The notes under the pieces were generated by a model, which was given only the letters and a program-made list of their open reading frames with translations, was not told the origin of the DNA and did not search any database. The position numbers were made by a program, and so were the translations under genes. From the NCBI GenBank assembly GCA_947374705.1, contig CANCDA010000035.1:1-15919 (forward strand): 15,919 bases of DNA, written 5' to 3'. Source of the DNA: Comamonadaceae bacterium. Lineage in GTDB: Bacteria > Pseudomonadota > Gammaproteobacteria > Burkholderiales > Burkholderiaceae_C. This document shows, piece after piece, positions 5,657 to 13,497 of the stretch (the stretch's first letter is position 1; each line of letters starts with the position of its first letter).

Positions 5657-8275
5657 TTAAAAGGATGTAACTACGGTCAGAAAAGTCCCCTTAGCGCGTT
5701 GTTCGTCACCTTGAATGGGGGTTCTGTATTGCAATACAAAATCCACATAAGAACGATGGGCGTGATGGGTGTCTTGTCGATACCAATACCGCAACTGGAT
5801 ACCTAGGCCCAACCCAACGGCCCCTGGCTGGGTATAAGCCGTGTTGTAGTCAGCCGCAAGTACAGCATGCGGTGTAGCCACCAGATTCTCATCGATGGAG
5901 TCGAGCCTATAGCTTCGGCCCCACCGAGCATTACCCGCCGCATAGGCTTGCTGATCCTGTAAATAACGACCGGCCTCTCCATAATACTGCTGCGTCCACC
6001 AACTGGGTGAATCTACTCTCAATTCACCACCGGTTCCATTTGAATAGGCGATTTGACCAAGCCAATCACTGTTCATCTTCGAGCCTACGGGGAACAAGCG
6101 ACCCAATACAAAGATAAATCCGGAATCGGTGAATGGCTTCCAGCGCATGCCCACAGAGCCTTGCAAGCTGTCTGATCCCGTTAATCCACCCGCGCTGCTG
6201 TTCAGTGTCTCAAAGCCCCGTGCATAGACCTCTAGCCATTTTCCATTGCGATAGCCATAGGGGCGCCAATAGAGCTCACTTCCGACTTGTGTGCTTTGAT
6301 TCACTGCTACGTTCGAGTCCAGCCCTCCCGCACCGGGCATAGCACCACGATAGCTCATGGATAGGCTCCCCCCCCAGGTGCGTGAGACCTCAGTAATCGT
6401 TCGACGTAGATTCAGCAACGATTGAATTTCAGTACTGGACTTAAGCGCAAGCGGCGGATCGTTTGTAAGCTGATCCACAGCCCTTGATAAGTAGCTGATA
6501 GCCAAAGGATCGAACCCCACACGAATCGCAGTGTACGCAGCGTCTTGGAGGCCTGATGTGCTCAACGCACCCGCTTGATCGGCCCGCTTGAAAGCGTCAA
6601 TGGCCTTGACATCGTCATCGATACTCACCGCCAAGTAAGCCAACTCCAAATCAGAATTTACCGGCGGCTTACCGGCCTTCAAAGCCTCGCTCAACTGCGC
6701 GCGTGCTTGTTCTTTACGGTTGATTCTTGCGAGTAAAGGCAGTGTTTGAGCCAGTGGAAGTGTGTCCATCTTCAAAGCGGTTGCAAAATCTTGCTGGGCC
6801 AAATCTTTCTGGCCCAATTTATGCCGAATCTCTCCGCGCTGCACAAAGATGTCTGCGGAGGATGCTTCCTGCGTGATGAGGGTCGTTGCCATTTTTTCGG
6901 CTTCTGAGAGTTTCCCGTTTAACACCAACGTGCTTAACAGCAGTTTTTGATAGTCGCTATTTTTGGGGCTCAAAAATAAGGCTACGCTAGCACGTTCAAG
7001 CGCCAAGGGATAATCTTTTGCTTTGTTGGCTTCATAGCTGGCAGAAGCCAGGGCATAAGCTGGATCACCTTTAGAGTGGGCGGGCAGAAGTTCACACTCA
7101 CGACCGTAAGGGGTTGATCGGCACGAAAAATTCAGGGGCGAAAGGACATATGGAGAGGTCAAATCGCCGCTTGGTTTATTCGCCAACTGAACAAGCGCAG
7201 CCCTTCGTCGCCAATCGACGATCATAGCTTGGCGATCGTTAGAAAGCGCATCTAAAGGCTGCAACAACGCCAGCGCGGATTCAGGTTCAGCCGCCGCAAG
7301 CGCTGCGTCAGCCATAATGACCCTGAAATTCTTTTGCTCCTCGGTCGTTAAATCAAACTGACTTAATACGAGGGAAAAATCATTGACGGCAGCCGCACGC
7401 TGCCCCAGATATTGATAAGCATACCCTCTGATAATTAAAGGCAATACATCTTCAGGATCAATGGAGATAGCTTCACTGGTGGCCTGTATAACTTCTTGGT
7501 ATCGCTCTGCACGCATCAACACTTGAACCAATAAGAGACGAGACTCCATAACATCAGGCTCGAAAATGATGGCCTTTCTGGCTGCTTGAATTGCCCCATC
7601 CAGATCATTCCACTCTAATGCTCGGTATACAAGAGCAGCCTCACGTTCCGCTAAAGTTCGGCGAATAGTCTCCCTTGCCAGCAAAGACGTGTCGTCTTCG
7701 CCGAATTGCATAATGACGCGATTGATGGCTAAATTTGCGTCTAGGTGCTCGCCATTGGAAATTAAGGCGTTGACGTGTGCCATCGCAATTTTCTGATCAT
7801 CAGAATTATTTTTCAACCCCTCTTTTGCTAACAAAAGTGCAGCCTTAGAATCTCCTTTGTTGATCAAATCGTAGACTGATTGTGCAACGCTCGTGGGGTC
7901 TGATTTTTGAGAAAAGCCACGGATTTTTTGGCGAGGACGGTGCTCATTAAGCAACGTATTAATACGTGGTAAAAATGGAGCTTGACTATAAACTTCAGAA
8001 TTCAATTTACTTGAAATGCGATTTTCTCGAATTTGAGTCAGTAATTGATGAATACGAATTGCATTGGGGCGTAGCTTGCGTGCTTCTACAGTTAATATCC
8101 ACGCGCGCTTAAAATCACCACTGCGAATTGCCGCTTCTGCCTGCTCAGCTAAGACTAATGCATGACCGGATAAAGGCAATTCAATGGTATACGTCTGCGC
8201 ATGTACAGACGCGATCCCCACCATCATCACAAAAAACGCACGGCAAACGCATCGGATCAAACGGGCTTCTATCAT
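5657..8275 (-). CDS. nfrA: NfrA-like outer-membrane TPR/beta-barrel exopolysaccharide exporter
   Basis: Homologue of NfrA, the outer-membrane protein that with NfrB forms the E. coli phage N4 receptor pathway. From ATG 8275 it has 872 residues (E. coli NfrA is about 990). A signal peptide ends near VHA (26). A long run of TPR-like helices follows (for example AEAAIRSGDFKRAWIL, and ALEWNDLDGAIQAARKAI). A Cys pair (385 and 394) sits in a loop of the repeats. From about residue 638 to the end the sequence becomes Gly/Tyr/Trp-rich with alternating residues and ends in Phe (FLTVVTSF), as expected for a barrel and for the NfrA C-terminal domain. The ATG shares ATGA with the nfrB stop and has GAGAG about 10 bases upstream; ATG 8284 has the same motif too close. 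A G8 run encodes residues near 634. BcsC and PgaA are functional analogues. Confidence 0.85.
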   Translation of the reverse strand: MIEARLIRCVCRAFFVMMVGIASVHAQTYTIELPLSGHALVLAEQAEAAIRSGDFKRAWILTVEARKLRPNAIRIHQLLTQIRENRISSKLNSEVYSQAPFLPRINTLLNEHRPRQKIRGFSQKSDPTSVAQSVYDLINKGDSKAALLLAKEGLKNNSDDQKIAMAHVNALISNGEHLDANLAINRVIMQFGEDDTSLLARETIRRTLAEREAALVYRALEWNDLDGAIQAARKAIIFEPDVMESRLLLVQVLMRAERYQEVIQATSEAISIDPEDVLPLIIRGYAYQYLGQRAAAVNDFSLVLSQFDLTTEEQKNFRVIMADAALAAAEPESALALLQPLDALSNDRQAMIVDWRRRAALVQLANKPSGDLTSPYVLSPLNFSCRSTPYGRECELLPAHSKGDPAYALASASYEANKAKDYPLALERASVALFLSPKNSDYQKLLLSTLVLNGKLSEAEKMATTLITQEASSADIFVQRGEIRHKLGQKDLAQQDFATALKMDTLPLAQTLPLLARINRKEQARAQLSEALKAGKPPVNSDLELAYLAVSIDDDVKAIDAFKRADQAGALSTSGLQDAAYTAIRVGFDPLAISYLSRAVDQLTNDPPLALKSSTEIQSLLNLRRTITEVSRTWGGSLSMSYRGAMPGAGGLDSNVAVNQSTQVGSELYWRPYGYRNGKWLEVYARGFETLNSSAGGLTGSDSLQGSVGMRWKPFTDSGFIFVLGRLFPVGSKMNSDWLGQIAYSNGTGGELRVDSPSWWTQQYYGEAGRYLQDQQAYAAGNARWGRSYRLDSIDENLVATPHAVLAADYNTAYTQPGAVGLGLGIQLRYWYRQDTHHAHRSYVDFVLQYRTPIQGDEQRAKGTFLTVVTSF
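6368..6375 (-). repeat. G8 homopolymer inside the nfrA-like gene
   Basis: Eight consecutive G on the coding strand (C on +) at the Trp-Gly-Gly codons just before the C-terminal barrel domain. The frame is open in this sequence. A one-base slip would truncate the exporter before its barrel. Phase variation is only a possibility, as eight is a short tract. Confidence 0.9.
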
Positions 8276-10437
8276 ACAGAACATGCTCTCTGATCATCTG
8301 TGTTTGGTTCAGCCGCATTGGCTGCAAATCCTCGTTGCTCAAGAACAACCATTTCTATGGCATCTCTGCGTATTATTCCTTTAGCCACCAAATAATCCCC
8401 GATCCGACCATCGTGTTGTGGTTGATAATTATTCATTGCAGCTTCGAAAACATGATGATCTACCAATCCTTTTTGAATTAATAAATCACCCAGAAGTGGG
8501 ATGTTATTATCGATTTGAGCAATGTTTTTAAACTCAATCGTTTCATCTTTCAAAAATCGGAAAATAGCAGCAATTTCACCTTCTCTAATAATATATTGTA
8601 CTGGGACATGTCCAAGCACATTAGAAATCACATCAAGGGATTCCACAGACAATGGGCTTGCAACGCCTAACATAGACGTGCCACGAACATCGTGACCTAG
8701 ATGAATGACTCGAAATCGTAAGGTAAGTTTTGCAGGGATTAGCCGGGAATTTTCCTTGACAATTTCCGCTTTGATATCTCCGCGCTCCAAGTTCGATTGA
8801 AATGCAATAGCCTCGGCTAGAGTTTCGTCGTCCAACCAACCTTTTGAAATCAACACTCGTCCTAGTGGAAGTTTGACGCGCAAAGACTCTTCAAGTGCCA
8901 CATTCAATTTGACATTGTCGACAGCTTGCCATATTTCAAGTAGTTCACCAATTTTCTGTCTTTGCACCACCAAACTATCGGCGGAAGGAAAATCGTGCAT
9001 GGTTTTATCCCATACCATCGCATTACCCAGAAACAAATAGTTAAGGTACAACTTCCAAGCACGACAAACAGCCATGAAGTTAATGAAGTTGCTGATAATC
9101 ATTCGTGGAATCGACATGATGCCGTGTCGCCAGCCGTAGTACTTGGTAACGAAATAGGAGCGATGCCCCATACGAATGCTTAGCGCAAAAATATTAAACA
9201 TGAGGACATAAGTCCACCACTCGTTTAAAGTAAAAGAGTTTGAGTAATACAGAGTCCAAACACCAAAAAAGGTGAGGGCTTGAAATATTAAAAACTGAAT
9301 GAATATCAAATACGCAACGATGCTGATCAACGAGGTTAGTATTCCTTTTCGATCTCGAAGCAAGAAATACTTGGCGATCAAGGTTCCTCGAAACTCGATC
9401 TGATCCCAGCTCTGCAAACAAATGCCAAGTGTCCAGCGTGCTTTTTGTCGGTAGGCCGTTCGGAAAGTATCAGGAAAGTATTCCCGAATACACAAAGGCA
9501 TACTTATTTTGATGGGATCTCTGTTTTTTGAGTTAAACCAATTTTCGCGTCTAACAATAAACTCAACTGGATAAACAGCAAATATGGATTGCATACCCAT
9601 ATGCGCCAAACGATTACCTATATCGTAATCTTCAGTTAAACTTTTGGTGTTAAATGGTTGATTCTGAGTTTCTTCATTCAATGCGAGAATCGCGCGACGA
9701 GAAAAACATGTGCCCACGCCCGCAGAGGGAACCACGCCACAGACTCGTTCGCGCACAATCATGTCTTTGCTGTGCGATTCCACAAACTCATCCATGTACG
9801 TGCCCGCAACAAGTTCGTACCATTTTCTCTCCAGCGAGAAAACGGGCAGCTGAATCATGTCCTTGCGAGGCAGAAGGTAATTGTAAAATTTCAACTCGTA
9901 GGGATGAAGTACATCCTCACTGTCGTGAAGAATGACGCCGGCAAATTCAATGCTGTTTGTCTGTTCATGTAAAAAAATGGCTTGCACAATCCAATTCAGA
10001 CAATCGGCCTTGCAGGTTGGCCCGGGGTTGGGCACTTCAACCCGTCGCAACTGCTTGTACCGACGACGCATGCGCTCCACCTCTTTGATGGTAGCCGCAT
10101 CGTTAACATAGGTGCCAACAAAAATAATGTACTTTTTATAGTTGAGTACTTCCACCATGTTTTCAATCATGGCGGCAATAACGTCATACTCCATCCAAGC
10201 CGGAACCATGACCGCCAAATGCTGCTCGGGCCGTTGAGCTAGTTGCTCGATTGTGAGTGGATTGAAGGTCTTTTCCTTCTTCGCGAAATGACGCTCTAGT
10301 TGGATAACCCAATAGGCAGCATCAATAAACAAATCATCTAAAGCGGAAATGATAATAACGACAGCCACAAGCATTGCCGCAAAGTCAAGGAAAGCATAGT
10401 AATCTGCGACCAGATAACTCCACGAGGCTGTCTGCAT
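8272..10437 (-). CDS. nfrB: NfrB-like inner-membrane GT2 glycosyltransferase with C-terminal MshEN-type c-di-GMP-binding region
   Basis: Processive-type family 2 glycosyltransferase of the NfrB family, 721 residues (E. coli NfrB about 745). One membrane segment lies near 18-33, the cytosolic GT domain spans about 70-340, and further membrane segments lie near 366-392, 405-421 and 440-458. The GT motifs are intact: HDSED (171-175, metal/nucleotide), TEDYD (268-272, catalytic Asp270) and QKARW (331-335, the Q-x-x-R-W motif). Between them sits a stretch I recognise as typical of NfrB, including LPVFSLERKWYELVAGTYMD (197-216). The C-terminal third carries three MshEN-style half-motifs (residues about 524-547, 648-671 and 678-701), implying c-di-GMP control. 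There is no PilZ RxxxR motif. It follows the BcsB-like gene by 26 bases and overlaps nfrA by ATGA. Substrate is inferred to be UDP-ManNAc. No strong ribosome binding site precedes the ATG. Confidence 0.9.
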   Translation of the reverse strand: MQTASWSYLVADYYAFLDFAAMLVAVVIIISALDDLFIDAAYWVIQLERHFAKKEKTFNPLTIEQLAQRPEQHLAVMVPAWMEYDVIAAMIENMVEVLNYKKYIIFVGTYVNDAATIKEVERMRRRYKQLRRVEVPNPGPTCKADCLNWIVQAIFLHEQTNSIEFAGVILHDSEDVLHPYELKFYNYLLPRKDMIQLPVFSLERKWYELVAGTYMDEFVESHSKDMIVRERVCGVVPSAGVGTCFSRRAILALNEETQNQPFNTKSLTEDYDIGNRLAHMGMQSIFAVYPVEFIVRRENWFNSKNRDPIKISMPLCIREYFPDTFRTAYRQKARWTLGICLQSWDQIEFRGTLIAKYFLLRDRKGILTSLISIVAYLIFIQFLIFQALTFFGVWTLYYSNSFTLNEWWTYVLMFNIFALSIRMGHRSYFVTKYYGWRHGIMSIPRMIISNFINFMAVCRAWKLYLNYLFLGNAMVWDKTMHDFPSADSLVVQRQKIGELLEIWQAVDNVKLNVALEESLRVKLPLGRVLISKGWLDDETLAEAIAFQSNLERGDIKAEIVKENSRLIPAKLTLRFRVIHLGHDVRGTSMLGVASPLSVESLDVISNVLGHVPVQYIIREGEIAAIFRFLKDETIEFKNIAQIDNNIPLLGDLLIQKGLVDHHVFEAAMNNYQPQHDGRIGDYLVAKGIIRRDAIEMVVLEQRGFAANAAEPNTDDQRACSV

Positions 10438-10463
10438 GCTGTTTTATTGTATTAATTTCATCT

Positions 10464-12800
10464 TCACGAATTTTGTTTTTTTCGGAAACGATTTGCAAAA
10501 AACAAAAGTGATATGAATAGCAGTATAACTAAACCCGATATAGCCCACCAAAAATAGCGACGGTAAGCGGGGTTTCTGATTTCATCCAACATCACCCGAT
10601 CCAGATTGCCTCTGGAGTCAAATTGAGTCAATTCACCATCGCGTCTAATAATTGCAAAGTTTCCATAGATCATGCGAAACGGTTTGTCGAAGCGCTCAGA
10701 CTGATCCTCCAGGCTTCGATAAACCACTCCCGTATTGCCACTAATATGCTCTACCGAGGCAATACCAACACTGGTTAAACCTGAAATTTCCAATAGGCTT
10801 CGGTCTTTCTCGTCCTTAACGACCAATTTCCCTTTGTCAGCCAGTGATTGAGGGATGGTGTTTGAAAAACCGATATCCATCGCTAAAAATGAGGCGCTTG
10901 GTTTTCTCTTGTTGTCTTTCGCAACGTTGAATTTTGACTTCACGGCTGATACGCCTGCCGCAGCACTAACACGCACCAAACGACTCAGGCTGCGCGGTGC
11001 GTCGGTCAAATAGCTATCAGGCACATAAACTTCACCTCCATTGGACAGTCTCGATGTGATGCTTTGAAAGTCACGATCCATACTTTCAGATCCCAATACC
11101 AAGTGGGTACTAGGTAACACGGTGGCTGGGAATGAATTCTGATTATCGTGGCAATCACCCCGACCATTCTCGCGAATGAAGGCAACCCGCACGGTATTGC
11201 TGATTCCAAGTGCAAACTTGGGAATTTCCGCAATGACCCGTTCCCGCTTACCATCAGCGGTCATCCGTTTCGATGCCAGAAGCACCTCATTCAAATATAT
11301 AGCGGCCACCGGCCCTGCGCCGTGCACATTGGGTGCTGCAGCCAAATCTATCACCATTTCTCTGGGTAGGCGCCCCTTGAACAAACCTGAATCAATAGCG
11401 AACTTAGAACTCCAGCCACCGCCCCCCGAAACCTCCAAACTGCTGATACCTTCCCTCAAAGCTTTAAGGGAAACTTCATCTTCGTCATTTGTCGGTAAAT
11501 TTGCGACATCAACTTTCAGTGCGCTAGATGCACCAAACTCACGCCATTGAACATCGAATAAGCCTGCAAACTTTGTACCCGCATCAGCTGAAACGACGAT
11601 GGCAGCACCCCCTTGCGAAATTCCTAGTCGTATCTCGTTAGCAGCGATGGGGGCAACCATTGCATCAAACCGTTGTTTCCTCCAATGTGAAAAACTCTCA
11701 AATGCTTCTGGACCTTCTTCTTTGATCTTTACAGCAAGTGCATTCATTGCTGTGGTCAAGGCGGTGACGAGTTGAGGGTCTGCCACAACGATATCTGCAT
11801 GGCTTGAACCAAATTGACTCAGCGCAAACCAAGCCCCAGCCTCAGCCTCATTCTTCAGAACATACTGCTCACCCCGCCCAAGGGCGGCAAAAGAAGATAT
11901 CTTTTTTAAGGCATCAGGCACATGAATTTGCCTCAAATCGACCGATTGACCCTTAACCGGGAATGTTGAAAATCTGGCGCGTTTGCCCGCCCGCTCGAAA
12001 GTTAAACCAATTCGCCAGGCGGTTTCAAAGGCCTTCTCACTCAGGGTGCTGCTAGATACCAAAATCACGGGAGCCGCTGGCAAAGCTGTCCAAGCAGAAC
12101 TTAAATCACGTATGGCTGCAGCATCAAAAAGATAATTTAAGCGAGTGCTTGGCTCGACTCGCAAGAGGTTGGCGTTAGAACGAAGATCGGTGCATCGATT
12201 GCCTCTGGATTCGTCAGGAAGTACCGTACTCCAGTCCACCCCAAATCTTACAAATCCAGACGGGTACAACACTCTGGCTAAAGGGATGACCAAATTCGCA
12301 TCACCACGCTCCAAGGTCACGCCGCGTCCAAGTACTGGAGCGTTGCCCTCTGACAACAACAAGGTCGTTCGCCCTTGGTCTGCCCGCACAAAACTTGAAT
12401 TGAAACTAATCTCAGCATCCAGCAAAGGGATGTTGGCTGGGACAGGCCAAAAAAACTCCCGTTGAGTCTGCGCGCCGCCCAACATCAGCTCGAAACCAAA
12501 TCCGAGATCACTTAAAGCAATGGAGCGAGAAACCATTGAATTTTTTACAAAATCCTGAAAAACTCCACTCAAGGATGAGGCCTGTGTGGCCGATGACATC
12601 AATTTGGTGGAATCACCCTTGGTTTTAGAATTTGATGGCGTTCGTTTTGCTTCAGCGTAGGGGCTTGAAAACGAAAACACAAGTCCAATCAAAATCGTCA
12701 ATGCCAAAACTGGCAACCGGGGTTTCGGTACATGAAGGCAATTTATTGTGTTCAATTTACCCATCACGGTTTTAATTTTTAGTTCAAATTTATAGTTCAT
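10464..12800 (-). CDS. BcsB-like periplasmic membrane-anchored polysaccharide synthase subunit
   Basis: A 778-residue protein, close in length to E. coli BcsB (about 780). An N-terminal export signal (PVLALTILIGLVFSFSSPYAEA, about 30-51) leads to a large periplasmic part, and a C-terminal membrane helix (YFWWAISGLVILLFISLLFF, about 748-767) has a basic cytoplasmic tail (NRFRKKQNS). The early mature region, with FFWPVPANIPLLDAEISFNS and then LLLSEGNAPV, resembles the first jelly-roll carbohydrate-binding domain of BcsB. BcsB partners the cellulose synthase BcsA and guides the emerging glucan; here the partner would be NfrB. First gene of the operon, preceded by a 184-base leader region. Start is uncertain: ATG 12800 and ATG 12764 both lack a good ribosome binding site, and the later one gives a more normal signal peptide. 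No BcsA, BcsZ or BcsQ accompanies it, so cellulose is unlikely. Confidence 0.8.
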   Translation of the reverse strand: MNYKFELKIKTVMGKLNTINCLHVPKPRLPVLALTILIGLVFSFSSPYAEAKRTPSNSKTKGDSTKLMSSATQASSLSGVFQDFVKNSMVSRSIALSDLGFGFELMLGGAQTQREFFWPVPANIPLLDAEISFNSSFVRADQGRTTLLLSEGNAPVLGRGVTLERGDANLVIPLARVLYPSGFVRFGVDWSTVLPDESRGNRCTDLRSNANLLRVEPSTRLNYLFDAAAIRDLSSAWTALPAAPVILVSSSTLSEKAFETAWRIGLTFERAGKRARFSTFPVKGQSVDLRQIHVPDALKKISSFAALGRGEQYVLKNEAEAGAWFALSQFGSSHADIVVADPQLVTALTTAMNALAVKIKEEGPEAFESFSHWRKQRFDAMVAPIAANEIRLGISQGGAAIVVSADAGTKFAGLFDVQWREFGASSALKVDVANLPTNDEDEVSLKALREGISSLEVSGGGGWSSKFAIDSGLFKGRLPREMVIDLAAAPNVHGAGPVAAIYLNEVLLASKRMTADGKRERVIAEIPKFALGISNTVRVAFIRENGRGDCHDNQNSFPATVLPSTHLVLGSESMDRDFQSITSRLSNGGEVYVPDSYLTDAPRSLSRLVRVSAAAGVSAVKSKFNVAKDNKRKPSASFLAMDIGFSNTIPQSLADKGKLVVKDEKDRSLLEISGLTSVGIASVEHISGNTGVVYRSLEDQSERFDKPFRMIYGNFAIIRRDGELTQFDSRGNLDRVMLDEIRNPAYRRYFWWAISGLVILLFISLLFFANRFRKKQNS

Positions 12801-12833
12801 GTGAAACTTGGCAGCGTCTCAAAACTGCTTTGA

Positions 12834-12863
12834 CTGTGTCGTTTGTGCAGCTCAAACACACAG
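12834..12863 (-). promoter_or_regulatory. Hairpin in the 5' leader of the polysaccharide operon
   Basis: On the coding (-) strand, CTGTGTGTTTG, a 7-base loop AGCTGCA, then CAAACGACACAG: eleven base pairs with one bulged G. It lies 34-63 bases before ATG 12800. No T-run follows, so it does not look like a terminator; it could be an operator or an RNA element controlling translation or stability. Confidence 0.5.
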
Positions 12864-12884
12864 ACAAAGAAAGATTCGCATCAG

Positions 12885-12925
12885 ATTATCGTTGAACACA
12901 TAACTTAGACTTGTGACTTACTCAC
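12885..12925 (-). promoter_or_regulatory. Weak promoter candidate with activator-type dyad
   Basis: GATAAT (12885-12890 on the - strand) matches a -10 box in 5 of 6 bases, but the hexamer 17 bases upstream (CAAGTC) is a poor -35. The GTGA-N5-TCAC dyad centred at 12919 would lie about 41 bases upstream of the implied transcription start, a class II activator position. The 5-base spacing differs from the 6 of CRP sites. Speculative. Confidence 0.2.
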
Positions 12926-12984
12926 GAAATTGCTGTATTTCTCAATTGAAATCAATGGCTTATGTCGAAAATTCTCGGTTGAAC

Positions 12985-13485
12985 TCAACACAATGCAGCC
13001 AGCCGAAACGCGCCGATCTTGTAGATCTGCTGCAAGCACTCGCGCTGCTCTGCTTCCACGCTGTTGCCCAAGCGCTGCGCCATCAGCGCGATGATGCTGT
13101 GGCGGGTGTGGCCGCGTACGGCGGCGATGAAGGGGAAGCCGAATTTTTGGTTGTAGCGGGTGTTGAGGCTGCGCAGCTCGGCAAACTCCTGCGGTGTGCA
13201 GCGGTCTAGCCCCGCACCGCTTTGTTCGCGGTTGGACTCTTCGGTGAGTTCACCGCGCACGGCGGCCTTGCCTGCCAGCTCGGGGTGGGCGCGGATCAGC
13301 TTGAGTTGGGCCTCTGAACCCTCGACTTCAATCGCCGCCACCATGGCCGCATGAAGTGTTTGTGTGGAGGCAAACGGGCGCTGATGCACCACCCGCTCAG
13401 CCACCCAGGGGGAATGTTCAAAAATAGCGCCCAGCACTTGGGTGAAGGCGGGGGCATCGAGCGCGTTGAGGGTTGGCAGGTTCAT
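12985..13485 (-). CDS. uraD: 2-oxo-4-hydroxy-4-carboxy-5-ureidoimidazoline (OHCU) decarboxylase
   Basis: UraD catalyses the last step of urate oxidation, decarboxylating OHCU to (S)-allantoin in the cytosol. The 166 residues are full length. Visible are the active-site His67 in IRAHPELAGKAA, the SNREQSGAGL segment (84-93, with Glu87), LNTRYNQKFGFPFI (107-120) and RGHTRHSII (124-132), all family hallmarks. AAGGG at 13494-13498 (- strand), 8 bases before the ATG, supports this start and overlaps the puuE stop; the puuE-uraD gap is 12 bases, so the two are co-transcribed. Last gene of the purine cluster in this window. Neither HIU hydrolase nor a urate oxidase is seen here. Confidence 0.95.
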   Translation of the reverse strand: MNLPTLNALDAPAFTQVLGAIFEHSPWVAERVVHQRPFASTQTLHAAMVAAIEVEGSEAQLKLIRAHPELAGKAAVRGELTEESNREQSGAGLDRCTPQEFAELRSLNTRYNQKFGFPFIAAVRGHTRHSIIALMAQRLGNSVEAEQRECLQQIYKIGAFRLAALC

Positions 13486-13497
13486 GGTGGATGCCCT

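Larger units (their letters stand above)
1892..12984. other. Low-GC block carrying wecB and the polysaccharide operon
   Basis: Hand-counted 60-base lines give 47% GC at 2461-2520 and 40% at 8401-8460, against 70% at 1441-1500 (ureG) and 68% at 15001-15060 (permease). The change falls in the two intergenic gaps. This suggests acquisition as a unit or a different evolutionary history. No integrase, IS or tRNA is seen at the edges; only a shared 9-base word (1950-1958 and 12954-12962). Confidence 0.55.
12801..12984 (-). promoter_or_regulatory. Leader and probable promoter region of the polysaccharide operon
   Basis: The 184-base gap between the uraD stop and the BcsB-like start is the only spacious gap ahead of the six-gene operon, so its promoter most likely lies here. 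It contains a hairpin (12834-12863), a -10-like GATAAT on the - strand (12885-12890) and a GTGA-N5-TCAC dyad (12913-12925). No good -35 is seen. No intrinsic terminator for the uraD transcript is visible, so read-through from the purine genes is possible. Confidence 0.45.

Noticed and set aside
3121..12800. Cellulose or alginate operon
   Set aside because: There is no BcsA with PilZ domain, BcsZ, Alg8, Alg44, AlgG, AlgI or AlgL; the synthase and exporter are of the NfrB/NfrA type, so the BcsB-like and Alg-like parts are accessories of a different system.
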